A stretch of DNA of 64,000 bases from Serinus canaria (lineage: Eukaryota > Chordata > Aves > Passeriformes > Fringillidae), in the NCBI RefSeq assembly GCF_022539315.1, contig NC_066338.1, positions 1,674,001 to 1,738,000 of the forward strand, written 5' to 3'. The notes under the pieces were generated by a model, which saw only the letters and a program-made list of their open reading frames with translations, was not told where the DNA came from and ran no database searches. The number at the start of each line of letters is the position of its first letter. Positions within the stretch are counted from its first letter, which is position 1. The translations under genes and the position numbers were made by a program. This document shows positions 31,401 to 44,669 of this stretch, piece after piece.

Positions 31401-34400
31401 GGGGCAAAGATTTTGTTCCAGGGCCTGGTACTCGGAGCAGCTTTCTGGCTCCTAAAATTCCGCATTGCGCAGGATGCCACCGAGATGCAAGAAGCAGCAG
31501 TGCCATCTTGGGCTTGTTTGAGAGTGCCAAGTACCTCCTGCAAACTGACTCCTAGAACTAGGGTTGGTGAGTTTTCCAAACCTGGGAAATGAGGCAAAGA
31601 TTTTGTTCCAGGGCTTGGTACTCGGAGCAGCGTTCTGGCTCCTAAAATTCCGCATTGCGCAGGATGCCTCCCAGGACCAAGCTGGCACCAGTGCCAACTT
31701 GGGCTGGTTTGAGAGTGCCAAGTACCTCCTGAAAACTGACTCCTAGATCTAGGGTTGGTGAGTTTTCCAAACCTGGGAAATGGGGCAAAGATTTTGTTCC
31801 AGGGCCTGGTACTCGGAGCAGCCTTCTGGCTCCTAAAATTCTGCATTGCACAGGATGCCTCCCAGGACCAAGCTGGCACCAGTACCAACTTGGACTGGTT
31901 TGAGAGTGCCAAGTACCTCCTTAAAACTGATTCCAAAATGAGGTTTGCTTAGTCTCGCTTCCAGGGAATAGATGCAGCGTTGCGTTGGTGTTCCAGGGCC
32001 TTTGGCTTGGAGCAGCCTTCTGGCTCAAAAAATTCCGCATTGCGCAGTGGCCTCCCAGAGGGAAGCTGGCACCAGTGCCAAGTCAGGCTGGTTTGAGAGT
32101 GCCTAGTACCTCCTGCAGTCTGACACCATGAACCAGGGCTAGTGAGCTTTGTTTCCAGCGAAATTGGTGGCATAGGTGTTCCAGGGCTCTTGGCTCAGAG
32201 CAGCCTTCTCGCTCATAAAATTCCGCATTGTGCAGGATGCCTCCCAGGACCAAGCTGGCACCAGTGAAACTCTGTCTGGATTGAAAGTACCAAGTACCTC
32301 CTGCAAACTGACCCTTAGAACCAGGGTTGGAGAGTCTTGTTTCTCCAGGAAAACTGGCGTTGTTGTTGTTCCAGGGCCTGTGGCTCGGAGCAGCCTTCTG
32401 GCTCAAAAAATTCTGCATTGCGCAGGATGCCTCCCAGGACCAAGCTGGCACCAGTGCCAACTTGGGCTGGTTTGAGTGTACCAAGTACCTCCTGCAAACT
32501 GACCCTTAGAACCAGGGTTGGAGAGTCTTGTTTCTCCCGGAAAACGGGCGGTGTTGGTGTTCCTGGGCCTTTTGCCTCGGAGCAGCCTTTTGGCTCAAAC
32601 AATTCCGCTTTGCGCCAGATGCCTTCCAGACGTAAACTGGCACCAGTGCCAACTTGGGCTTGTTTTAGAGTGCCTAGTACCTCCTGCAATCTGAAACCTA
32701 GAACAAGGGTTTGTGAGCTATGTTTCCAGGGAAAAGGGGCAGCATTGTTTGTTCCAGGGCACGTGGCTCGGAGCATCCTACTCTCTCCTAAAATTCCGCA
32801 TTGCGCAGGATGCCACACAGATGCAACTGGCAGCAGTGCCATCTTGGGCTTGTTTGAGAGTGCCAAGTACCTCCTGCAAACTGACACCTAGAACTAGGGT
32901 TGGTGATTTTTCCAAACCTGGGAAATGAGGCAAAGTTTTTGTTCCAGGGCTTGTGGCTCAGAGCAGCCTTCTGGCTCCTAAAATTCTGCATTGTGCAGGA
33001 TGCCTCCCAGGACCAAGCTGCCACCAGTGCCAATTTGGGCTGGTTTGAGAGTGCCAAGTATCTCCTGAAAACCAACACCTAGAACTAGGGTTGGTGAGTT
33101 TTCCAAACCTGGGAAATGGGGCAAAGATTTTGTTCCAGGGCTTGGTACTCGGAGCAGCCTTCTGGCTCCTAAAATTCTGCATTGCGCAGGATGCCTAACA
33201 GGACCGAGCTGGAACCAGTGCCAACTTGGGCTGGTTTGAGAGTGCCAAGTACCTCCTGAAAACTGAGTCCAAGGACCAGGGTTGGTTAGTCTTGCTTCCA
33301 GGAAAAATGTGCAGCTTTTCGTTGGTGTTCCAGGGCCTGTGGCTCAGAGCAGCCTTCTGGCTCCTAAAATTCCGCATTGCGCGGGACGCCTCCCAGAGGC
33401 AAGCTGGCACCAGTGCCAAGTCAGGCTAATTTGAGAGTGCCTAGTACCTCCTGCAGTCTGACACCATGAACCAGGGCTACTGAGCTTTGTTTCCAGCGAA
33501 AGGGGCGGCATTGGTGATCCAGGGCTCTTGGCTCAGAGCAGCCTTCTCGCTCATAAAATTCCGCATTGTGCAGGATGCCTCCCAGGACCAAGCTGGCACC
33601 AATGCCAACTCTGGCAGGTTTGAGAGTGCCAAGTACCTCCTGCACTCTGAAACCTAGAACCAGGGTTGGTGAGCTATGCTTCCACAGAAAAGGGGCTGCA
33701 TTCGTTGTTTCAGGGCCTGTGGCTCGGAGCATCCTAGTCTCTCCTAAAATTTGGCATTGCGCAGGATGCCTCACAGACGCAAGCTGGCAGCAGTGCCATC
33801 TTGGGCTTGTTTGAGAGTGCCAAGTACCATCTGAAAACTGACTCCTAGAACAAGGGTTGGTGAGTTTTCGAAACCTGGGAAATGAGGCATAGATTTTGTT
33901 CCAGGGCTTGTGGCTCAGAGCAGCCTTCTGCCTCAAAAAATTCCGCATTGCGCGGGACGCCTCCCAGACGCAAGCTGGCACCAGTGCCCACTTGAGCTTG
34001 TTTGAGAGTGCCAAGTACCTCCTGCAAACTGACCCCTAGAACCAGGGTTGGTGCGTCTTGTTTCTCCAGGTAAACGGGCGGTGTTGATGTTCCAGGGCCT
34101 GTGGCTCTGAGCAGCCTTCTCGCTCAAACAATTCCGCATTGCGCAAGATGCCTCCCAGGGCAAGCTGGCACCAGTGCCAACTTGGGCTTGTTTGAGAGTG
34201 CCAAGAACCTCCTTAAAACTGACACCTAAAACCAGGGATGGGGGGTCTTATTTCTCAAGGAAAACGGGCGGTGTTGGTGTTCCAGGGCCTGGTACTCAGA
34301 GCAGCTTTCTGGCTCAAAAAATTCTGCATTGAGCAGGATGCCTCCCAGGATTAAGCTGGCACCAGTGCCATATCCGGCTGGTTTGAGAGTGCCAAGTACC

Positions 34401-34558
34401 TTCTGAAAACTGACTCCAAGAACCAGGGTTGGTGAGTCTTGCTTCCAGGAAAAAAGTGCAGCGTTGCGTTGGTGTTCCAGGGCCTGTGGCTCAGAGCAGC
34501 CTTCTGACTCAAAAAATTCCGCATTGTGCAGGATGCCTCCCAGGACCAAGCTGGCACC

Positions 34559-34944
34559 TATTACAGGGGTTTTCTGAGGTCTCAGGATGAGGGACGAGAC
34601 GACAACCTTGACTCCATGTATCAGAAGGCTTTGATTTATTATAAAATGATATATAAGATATAGAAGCTATACAAAAAGAGTAAAGAGAAAGGTTTCACTA
34701 CAAGGCTAAGCTAAGAATAGCATAGGAATGTGTAAACTGAAGTCATCTCAGCCCGAGACAGGCCGAACAGGTGAATTGGGATAGGCTCTTAATTGCAAAC
34801 AGTTTGACGGGGTCAATCACAGATTTTCCCGTGGCATTCCACAGCAGCAGATAAGAATTGTTTACCGTTGTTCCTGAGGCTACTCAGCTCTAAGGAAAGG
34901 AAAAATCCTAAGTAAAGAATTTTTCATAAAATATGTTAGCAACA
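34559..34944 (-). mobile_element. Solo LTR copy 3 (386 bp)
   Basis: Insertion base and target duplication (ggcacc on both sides) are identical to copy 1. The right-hand satellite flank shares an unusual box with copy 1 (ctccaggacaacaggcgttg at 16,740 and 35,033), showing that LTR and neighbouring monomer were copied together. Confidence 0.85.
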
Positions 34945-37900
34945 GGCACCAGTGCCAACTTGGGCTTGTTTGAGAGTGCCAAGTACCTCCTGAAAACTGA
35001 CACCTAGAACCAGGGTTGGTGAGTCTTGTTTCTCCAGGACAACAGGCGTTGTTGTTGTTCCAGGGCCTGTGGCTCGGAGCAGCCTTCTGGCTCAAAAAAT
35101 TCTGCATTGCGCGGTGGCCTCCCAGAGGCAAGCTGGCGCAAATGCCAAGTCAGGCTGGTTTGAGTGTGCCAAGTACCTCCTGCAGTCTGACACCATGAAC
35201 CAGGTCTAGTGAGCTTTGTTTCCAGGAAAGGGGCGGTATTGGTGATCCAGGGCCTGTGGCTCAGAGCAGCCTTCTGCCTCAAAAAATTCCGCATTGTGCA
35301 GGATGCCTCCCAGGACTAAGCTGGCACCAGTGCCAACTTCGGCTTGTTTGAGAGTGCCAAGTACCTCCTGCAGTCTGACACCATGAACCAGGGTTGGTGA
35401 GCTATGTTTCCAGGGAAAGGGGCAGTATTGGTGATCCAGGGCCTTTGGCTCAGAGCAGCTTTCTGGCTCAAAAAATTCCGCATTGTGCAGGATGCCTCCC
35501 AGGACCAAGCTGCCACCAGTGCCAACTCTGGTTTGTTTGAGAGTGCCAAGTGCCTCCTGCAAACTGACTCCTAGAACCAGGGTTGGTGAGTCTTGTTTCT
35601 CCAGGAAAACGGGTGGTGTTTGCGTTCCAGGGCCTGGTACTCGGAGCAGCCTTCTGGCTCCTAAAATTCTGCATTGCGCAGGATGCCTCCCAGGACCAAG
35701 CTGGCACCAGTGCCAACTCTGGATGGATTGAGAGTGCCAAGTACCTCCTGTAAACTGACACCATGAACCAGGGTTGGTGAGTCTTGTTTCCAGGGAAAAC
35801 GGGCAGCGTTGTGTTGGTGTTCCAGCGCTCGTGGCTCGGAGCAGCCTTCTGGCTCCTAAAATTCCGCATTGCGCAGGATGCCTTCCAGGTCTAAGCTGGC
35901 ACCAGTGGAATCTTGGGCTGGTTTGAGAGTGCCAAGTACCTCCTGCAAACTCTCTCCTAGAACTAGGTTTGGTGAGTTTTCCAAACCTGGGAAATGAGGC
36001 AAAGTTTTTGTTCCAGGTCTTGTGGCTCAGAGCAGCCTTCTGGCTCTTAAAATTCTACATTGCGCACGATGCCTCCCAGGACCAAGCTGGCACCAGTGCC
36101 AACTTGGGCTGGTTTGAGAGTGCCAAGTACCTCCTGAAAACTGAGTCCAAAACGAGGTTTGGTTAGTCTCGCTTCCAGGGAAAAGGTGCAGCGTTGCATT
36201 GGTGTTTCAGGGCCTTTGGCTCGGAGCAGCCTTCTGGCTCAAAAAATTCTGCATTGCGCGGTGGCCTCCCAGGACCAAGCTGGCACCAGTGCCAACTCTG
36301 GCTGGTTTGAGAGTGCCAAGTACCTCCTGAAATCTGAAGCCTAGAACCAGGGTTGGTGAGTCTTGTTTATCCAGGAAAACGGGTGGTGTTTGTGTTCCCG
36401 GGCTTGTGGCTCTGAGCAGCCTTCTGGCTCAAACAATTCCGCATGGCGCAGGATGCCTTCCAGACGTAAGCGGGCACCAGTGTCAACTTGGGCTGGTTTG
36501 AGAGTGCCAAGTACCTCCTGCAATCTGAAACCTAGAACCAGGGTTGGTGAGCTATGTTTCCAGGGAAAAAGGGGCAGCATTTGTTCTTCCAGGGCCTGTG
36601 GCTCGGAGCATCCTACTCTCTCCTAAAATTCCGCATTGCGCAGGATGCCACCCAGATGCAAGCTGGTAGCAGTGCCATCTTTGGCTTGTTTGAGAGTGCC
36701 AAGTACCTCCTGAAAACTGACTTCTAGAAATAGGGTTGGTGAGATTTCCAAACCTGGGAAATGGGGCAAAGTTTTTGTTCCAGGGCTTGTGTCACAGAGC
36801 AGCCTTCTGGCTCCTAAAATTCCGCATTGCGCAGGATGCCTCCCAGGACCAAGCTGGCACCAGTGCCAACTTGGGCTGGTTTGAGAGTGCCAAGTACCTC
36901 CTGCAAACTGACCCCTAGAACCAGGGTTGGTGAGTTTTCCAAACCTGGGAAATGGGGCAAAGATTTTGTTCCAGGGCCTGATACTCGGAGCAGCCTTCTG
37001 GCTACTAAAATTCTGCATTGCGCAGGATGACTCCCAGCACCAAGCTGGCACCAGTGCCAACTTGGGCTGGTTTGAGAGTGCCAAGTACCTCCTCAAAACT
37101 GAGTCCAAAACGAGGTTTTGTTAGTCTCGCTTCCAGGGAAATGTTGCAGCGTTGCGTTGGTGTTCCAGGGCCTTTGGCTCAGAGCAGCCTTCTGGCTCAA
37201 AAAATTCCGCATTGTGCAGGGTGCCTCCCATGACTAAGCTGGCACCAGTGCAAACTTGGGCTTGTTTGAGAGTGCCAAGTACCTCCTGCAAACTGGCACC
37301 TATAACCAGGGTTGGTGAGTCTTGTTTCTCCAGGAAAACGGGCGTTGTTGTTGTTCCAGGGCCTGTGGCTCGGATCAGCCTTCTGGCTCAAAAAATTCCG
37401 CATTGCGCAGGATGCGTCCCAGGACCAAGCTGGCACCAGTGCCAACTTGGGCTTGTTTGAGTGTACCAAGTACCTCCTGCAAACTGACCCCTAGAACCAG
37501 GGTTGGTGAGTCTTGTTTCTCCAGGAAAACGGGCGGTGTTTCTGTTTCAGGGCCTGTGGCTCGGAGCAGCCTTCTGCCTGAAACAATTCCGCATGGCGCA
37601 GGATGCCTTCCAGACGTAAGCTGGCACCAGTGCCAACTTGGGCTGGTTTGAGAGTGCCAAGTACCTCCTGCAGTCTGAAACCTAGAACAAGGGTTTGTGA
37701 GCTATGTTTCCAGGGAAAATAGGCAGCGTTGGTTGTTCCCGGGCCTGTGGCTCGGAGCAGCCTACTCTCTCCTAAAATTCCGCATTGCGCAGGATGCCTC
37801 CCAGGACCAAGCTTGCAAAAGTGCCCACTTGGGCTTGTGTGAGAGTGCCAAGTACCTCCTGTAAACTGACTCCTAGAACTAGGGTTGGTGAGTTTTCCAA

Positions 37901-39233
37901 ACCTGGGAAATGGGGCAAATGTTGTGTTCCAGGGCTTGTGGCTCAGAGTAGCCTTCTTGCTCCTAAAATTCCCCATTGCGCAGGATGCCTCCCAGGACCA
38001 AGCTGGCACCAGTGCCAACTTGGCTTGTTTGAGAGTGCCAAGAACCTCCTAAAAACTGACACCTAAACCAGGGTTGGGGGGTCTTATTTCTCCAGGAAAA
38101 CGGGCGGTGTTGGCGTTCCAGGGCCTGGTACTCAGAGCAGCTTTCTGGCTCCTAAAATTCTGCATTGCGCAGGATGCATCCCAGGATTAAGCTGGCACCA
38201 GTGCCAAGTCAGGCTGATTTGAGAGTGCCAAGTACCTCCTGCAAACTGACACCTAGAACCAGGGTTGGTGAGTCTTGTTTCTCCAGGAAAACGGGTGGTG
38301 TTGTCTTTCCAGGGCCTGTTGCTCGGAGCAGCCTTCTGGCTCCTAAAATTCCGCATTGCGCAGGACGCCTCCCAGAGGCAAGCTGGCACCACTGCCAATT
38401 CTGGCTGGATTGAGAGTGCCAAGTACCTCCTGCAAACTGACACCTAGAACCAGGTTTGGTGAGTCTTGTTTCCAGGGAAAACGGGCAGCGTTGCGTTGGT
38501 GTTCCAGGGCTTGTGCCTCAGAGCAGCCTTCCGGCTCCTGAAATTCCGAATATTTCAGGATGCCTTCCAGGACTAAGCTGGCACCAGTGGAAACTTGGGC
38601 TGGTTTGAGAGTGCCAAGTACCTCCTGCAAACTGTCTCCTAGAAATAGGTTTGGTGAGTTTTCCAAACCGGGGAAATGAGGCAAAGTTTTTGTTCCAGGG
38701 CTTGTGGCTCAGAGCAGCCTTCTGGCTCTTAAAATTCTGCATTGCGCAGGATGCCTCCCAGAGGCAAGCTGGCACGAGTGGCAACTTGGGCTGGTTTGAG
38801 AGTGCCAAGTACCTCCTGAAAACTGAGTCCAAAACGAGGTTTGGTTAGTCTCGCTTCCAGGGAAAAGGTTCAGCGTTGGGTTGTTGTTCCAGGGCCTTTG
38901 GCTCAGAGCAGCCTTCTGGCTCAAAAAATTCTGCATTGCGCGGTGGCCTCCCAGAGGCAAGCTGGCACCAGTGCCAAGTCAGGCTGGTTTGAGAGTGCCA
39001 AGTACCTCCTGCAGTCTGACACCATGAACCAGGGCTAGTGAGCTTTGTTTCCAGGGAAAGGGGCGGTATTGGTGATCCAGGGCCTGTGGCTCAGAGCAGC
39101 CTTCTGGCTCAAAAAACTCCGCATTGTGCAGGATGCCTCCCAGGAGTAAGCTGGCACCAGTGCCCACTTGGGCTTGTTTGAGAGTGCCAAGTACCTCCTG
39201 CAATCTGAAGCCTAGAACCAGGGTTGGTGCGTC

Positions 39234-40350
39234 TTGTTTCTCCAGGAAAACAGGCGGTGTTGTTGTTCCAGGGCCTGTGGCTCAGAGCAGCCTTCTGGCT
39301 CAAAAAATTCCGCATTGTGCAGGATGCCTCCCAGGACCAAGCTGGCACCAGTGCCAACTCTGGCTTCTTTGAGAGTGCCAAGTACCTCCTGCAAAATGAC
39401 CCCTAGAACCAGGGTTGGTGAGTCTTGTTTCTCCAGGAAAACGGGCGGTGTTGGCGTTCCAGGGCCTGGTAATCGGAGCAGCTTTCTGGCTCAAATATTC
39501 TGCATTGCGCAGGATGCCTCCCAGGACCAAGCTGGCACCAGTGCCAACTCTGGCTGGATTGAGAGTGCCAAGTACCTCCTGAAAACTGAGTCCAAAACGA
39601 GGTTTGGTTAGTCTCGCTTCCAGGGAAAAGGTGCAGCATTGCATTGGTGTTCCAGGGCCTTTGGCTCAGAGCAGCCTTCTGGCTCAAAAAATTCTGCATT
39701 GCGCGGTGGCCTCCCAGAGGCAAGCTGGCACCAGTGCCAAGTCAGGCTGGTTTGAGAGTGCCAAGTACCTCCTGCAGTCTGACACCATGAACCAGGTCTA
39801 GTGAGCTTTGTTTCCAGGGAAAGGGGCGGTATTGGTGATCCAGGGCCTGTGGCTCATAGCAGCCTTCTGGCTCAAAAAATTCCGCATTGTGCAGGATGCC
39901 TCCAAGGATAAGCTGGCACCAGTGCCCACTTGGGCTTGTTTGAGAGTGCCAAGAACCTCCTGCAGTCTGACACCATGAAGCAGGGTTGGTGAGCTATGTT
40001 TCCAGGGAAAGGGGCGGCATTGGTGATCCAGGGCCTTTGGCTCAGAGCAGCCTTCTGGCTCAAAAAATTCTGCATTGCGCGGTGGCCTCCCAGAGGCAAG
40101 CTGGCACCAGTGACAACTCTGGCTTGTTTGAGAGTGCCAAGTACCTCCTGCAAACTGGCACCTAGAACCAGGGTTGGTGAGTCTTGTTTCTCCAGGAAAA
40201 CGGGTGGTGTTGTCGTTCCAGGGCCTGTTGCTCGGAGCAGCCTTCTGGCTCCTAAAATTCCGCATTGCGCAGGACGCCTCCCAGAGGCAAGCTGGCACCA
40301 CTGCCAACTTCTGGCTGGATTGAGAGGCCAAGTACCTCCTGTAAACTGAC
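39234..40350 (+). repeat. Segmental duplication of satellite, copy A (offset about 2.1 kb)
   Basis: Rare variants such as cctggtaatcggagcagc with ctcaaatattctgcattg (about 39,464-39,505) recur at 41,561-41,602, and the ggcctgttgctcg box at about 40,220 recurs near 42,320. The offset is 2,097-2,099 bp, which is 11 monomers. Confidence 0.65.
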
Positions 40351-41329
40351 ACCTATGAACCAGGTTGGTGAGTCTTGTTTCCAGGGAAAACGGGCAGCGT
40401 GCTGTTGGTGTTCCAGCGCTTCGTGGCTCAGAGCAGCCTTCTGGCTCCTAAAATTCCGCATTTTGCAGGATGCCTTCCAGGTCTAAGCTGGCACCAGTGG
40501 AAATCTGGCTGGATTGAGAGTGCCAAGTACCTCCTGCAAACTGTCTCTAGAACTAGGTTTGGTGAGTTTTCCAAACCTGGGAAATGAGGCAAGTTTTTGT
40601 TCCAGGTCTTGTGGCTCAGAGCAGCCTTCTGGCTCTTAAAATTCTGCATTGCGCACGATGCCTCCAGGACCAAGCTGGCCACCAGTGCCAAGTCAGGCTG
40701 GTTTGAGAGTGCCAAGTACCTCCTGAAAACTGACTCCAAGAACCAGGGTTGGTGAGTCTTTCAACCGGGAAAAGGGCAGCGTTGTTGTGTTCCAGGGCTT
40801 GTGGCTCAGAGCAGCCTTCTGGCTCCTAAAATTCCGCATTGCGCAGGATGCCTCCCAGGACCAAGCTGGCACCGGTGCCAACTTGGGCTGGTTGAGAGTG
40901 CCAAGTACCTCCTGAAACTGACACCTAGAACCAGGTTGGTGCGTCTTGTTTCCAGGGAAAAGGGCGTGGTTGTGATTCCAGGGCCTGGGCTCGGAGCAGC
41001 CTTCTGGCTCCTAAAAATCTACATTACGCAGGATGCCTCAGAGGACGAAGCTGGCACCAGTGTCAAGTCAGGCTGGTTTGAGAGTGCCAAGTACCTCCTG
41101 AAAACTGACTCCAAGAACCAGGGTTGGTGAGTCTTGCTTCCAGGAAAAAGGTGAAGCGTTGCATTGGTGTTCCAGGGCTTGTGACTCAGAGCAGCCTTCT
41201 GGCTCCTAAAAATCAGAATTGTGCAGGATGCCTCCAAGGACCCAAGCTGACACCAGTGCCCACTTGGGCTGGTTTGAGAGTGCCAAGTACCTCCTGAAAA
41301 CTGACCCCTAGATGCAGGGTTGGTGAGTC

Positions 41330-42443
41330 TTGTTTCTCCAGGAAAACGGGCGGTGTTTGTGTTCCAGGGCCTGTGGCTCGGAGCAGCCTTCTGGCTCAAA
41401 AAATTCGGCATTGCGCAGGATGCCTCCCAGGACCAAGCTGGCACCAGTGCCAACTCTGGCTTCTTTGAGAGTGCCAAGTACCTCCTGCAGAATGACCCCT
41501 AGAACCAGGGTTGGTGAGTCTTGTTTCTCCAGGAAAACGGGTGGTGTTGGCGTTCCAGGGCCTGGTAATCGGAGCAGCTTTCTGGCTCAAATATTCTGCA
41601 TTGCGCAGGATGCCTCCCAGGACCAAGCTGGCACCAGTGCCAACTCTGGGCTGGATTGAGAGTGCCAAGTACTTCCTGAAAACTGAGTCCAAAACGAGGT
41701 TTGGTTAGTCTCGCTTCCAGGGAAAAGGTGCAGCGTTGTATTGGTGTTCCAGGGCCTTTGGATCAGAGCAGCCTTCTGGCTCAAAAAATTCTGCATTGCG
41801 CGGTGGCCTCCCAGAGGCAAGCTGGCACCAGTGCCAAGTCAGGCTGGTTTGAGAGTGCCAAGTACCTCCTGCAGTCTGACACCATGAACCAGGGCTAGTG
41901 AGCTTTGTTTCCAGGGAAAGGGGCGGTATTGGTGATCCAGGGCCTGTGGCTCAGAGCAGCCTTCTGGCTCAAAAAATTCCGCATTGTGCAGGATGCCTCC
42001 AAGGATTAAGCTGGCACCAGTGCCCACTTGGGCTTGTTTGAGAGTGCCAAGAACCTCCTGCAGTCTGACACCATGAACCAGGGTTGGTGAGCTATGTTTC
42101 CAGGGAAAGGGGCGGTATTGGTGATCCAGGGCCTGTGGCTCAGAGCAGCCTTCTGGCTCAAAAAATTCCACATTGTGCAGGATGCCTCCCAGGACCAAGC
42201 TCGCACCAGTGACAACTCTGGCTTGTTTGAGAGTGCCAAGTACCTCCTGCAAACTGACACCTAGAACCAGGGTTGGTGAGTCTTGTTTCTACAGGAAAAC
42301 GGGTGGTGTTGTCGTTCCAGGGCCTGTTGCTCGAGCAGCCTTCTGGCTCCTAAAATTCCGCATTGCGCAGGACGCCTCCCAGAGGCAAGCTGGCACCACT
42401 GCTCAATTCTGGCTGGATTGAGAGTGCCAAGTACCTCCTGCAA
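41330..42443 (+). repeat. Segmental duplication of satellite, copy B (offset about 2.1 kb)
   Basis: Partner of 39,234-40,350, with the same order of rare variants. Small differences (for example the missing g in gctcgagcagcc at 42,331) show that the two copies are separate in the assembly. Confidence 0.65.
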
Positions 42444-44669
42444 ACTGACACCTAGAACCAGGTTTGGTGAGTCTTGTTTCCAGGGAAAACGGGCAGCGTT
42501 GCTTTGGTGTTCCGGGGCTTGTGGCTGCGAGCAGCCTTCTGGCTCTTAAAATTCCGAATATTTCAGGATGCCTTCCAGGACTAAGCTGGCACCAGTGGAA
42601 ACTTGGACTGGTTTGAGAGTGCCAAGTACCTCCTGCAAACTGTCTCCTAGAAATAGGTTTGGTGAGTTTTCCAAACCGGGGAAATGGGGCAAAGTTTTTG
42701 TTCCAGGGCTTGTGGCTCAGAGCAGCCTTCTGGCTCTTAAATTCTGCATTGCGCAGGATGCCTCCCAGAGGCAAGCTGGCACGAGTGCAACTTGGGTGTT
42801 TGAGAGTGCCAAGTACCTCCTGAAAACTGAGTCCAAAACGAGGTTTGGTTAGTCTCGCTTCCAGGAAAAGGTTAGCGTTGCGTTGTGTTCCAGGGCCTTT
42901 GGCTCAGAGCAGCCTTCTGGCTCAAAAAATTCCGATTGCGCGGTGGCCTCCCAGAGGCAAGCTGGCACCAGTGCCAAGTCAGGCTGGTTGAGATGCCAAG
43001 TACCTCCTGCAGTCGAACCAGAACAGGGCAGTGAGCTTGTTTAGGAAAGGGGCAGTATTGGTGATCCAGGGCCTGTGGCTCAGAGCAGCCTTCTGGCTCA
43101 AAATATTCTGCATTGTGCAGGATGCCTCCCAGGACCAAGCTGGCACCAGTGCCAACTCTGGCTTGTTTGAGAGTGCCAAGTACCTCCTGCAAACTGACCC
43201 CTAGAACCAGGGTTGGTGAGTCTTGTTTCTCCAGGAAAACGGGTGGTGTTGTCGTTCCAGGGCCTGGTAATCGGAGCAGCCTTCTGGCTCCTAAAATTCT
43301 GCATTGCGCAGGATGCCTCCCAGGACCAAGCTGGCACCAGTAGCAACTCTGGATGGATTGAGAGTGCCAAGTACCACCTGTAAACTGACACCATGAACAA
43401 GGGTTGGTGAGTCTTGTTTCCAGGGAAAACGGGCAGCCTTGCATTGGTGTTCCAGCGCTCGTGGCTCGAAGCTGCCTTCTGGCTCAAAAAATTCCGAATT
43501 TTGCGGTTGGCCTTCCAGGAATAAGCTGGCACCAGTGGAAATTTGGGCTGGTTTGAGAGTGCCAAGTACCTCTGCAGTCTGACACCATGAACCAGGCTGT
43601 GAGTTTTTTCCAGGAAACGGGGCAGGTATTGGTGATCCCGGGCCTGTGGCTCTGAGCAGCATTCTGGCTCAAACAATTTCGCATTGCGCAGGATGCCTTC
43701 CAGACTTAAGCTGGCACAAGTGCCAGCTTGGGCTGTTTTGAGAGTGCCAAGTACCTCCTGCAAACTGAAGCCTAGAACCAGGGTTGGTGCGTCTTGTTTC
43801 TCCAGGAAAACGGGCGGTGTTGTTGTTCCAGGGCCTGTGGCTCTGAGCAGCCTTCTGGCTCAAACAATTCCGCATTGCGCAGGATGCCTTCCAGACGTAA
43901 GCTGGCACCAGTGCCAACTTGGGCTTGTTTGAGAGTGCCAAGTACCTCCTGCAATCTGAAACCTAGAACAAGGTTTGGTGAGCCATGTTTCCAGGGAAAA
44001 GGGGCAGCGTTGGTTGTTCCAGGGCCTGTGGCTCGGAGCATCCTACTCTCTCCTAAAATTTCGCATTGCGCAGGATGCCTCCCAGACGCAAGCTGGCAGC
44101 AGTGCCATCTTTGGCTTGTTTGAGAGTGCCAAGTACCTCCTGCAAACTGACTCCTAGAAATAGGGTTGGTGAGTTTTCCAAACCTGGGAAATGCGGCAAA
44201 GTTTTTGTTCCAGGGCTTGTGGCTCAGAGCAGCCTTCTGGCTCAAAAAATTCCGCATTTCGCGGGACGCCTCCCAGAGGCAAGCTGGCACCAGTGCCAAG
44301 TCAGGCTTGTTTGAGAGTGCCAAGTACCTCCTGCAGTCTGACACCATGAACCAGGTTTAGTGAGCTTTGTTTAAAGGGAAAGGGGCGGTATTGGTGATCC
44401 AGGGCCTGTGGCTCAGAGCAGCCTTCTGGCTCAAACAATTCCGCATTTCGCAGGATGCCTTCCAGACCTAAGCTGGCACCAGTGCCCACTTGGGCTTGTT
44501 TGAGAGTGCCAAGTACCTCCTGCAAACTGACCCCAAACCAGGGTTGGTGCGTCTTGTTTCTCCAGGAAAACGGGCGGTGTTCTTGTTCCAGGGCCTGTGG
44601 CTCTGAGCAGCCTTCTGGCTCCTAAAATTCTGCATTGTGCAGGATGCCTCCCAGGACCAAGCTGGCACC

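Larger units (their letters stand above)
23648..34558 (+). repeat. 191-bp satellite array, segment between solo LTR copies 2 and 3 (about 57 monomers)
   Basis: This segment shows the clearest higher-order order of subtypes, alpha-epsilon-delta-beta-gamma, where epsilon is the tctcgcttccagggaaa box paired with gcattgcgcggtggcctccc, and delta is gtattggtgatccaggg. The order is complete at about 24,651-25,605 and 27,530-28,485 and partly repeated at 30,600-31,370 and 31,755-32,900. A 9-bp insertion (tacctgtacctcc) sits at about 27,895-27,906. Minus-strand open frames of up to 357 codons here are by-products of the repeat. Confidence 0.95.
34945..44669 (+). repeat. 191-bp satellite array, segment between solo LTR copies 3 and 4 (about 51 monomers)
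   Basis: Epsilon-type monomers are frequent (36,165, 38,848, 39,611, 41,708 and 42,848) and local duplications are evident (see 39,234 and 41,330). Between about 40,300 and 43,650 many monomers lack single bases at otherwise invariant positions, which lowers confidence in the consensus there. Confidence 0.95.
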
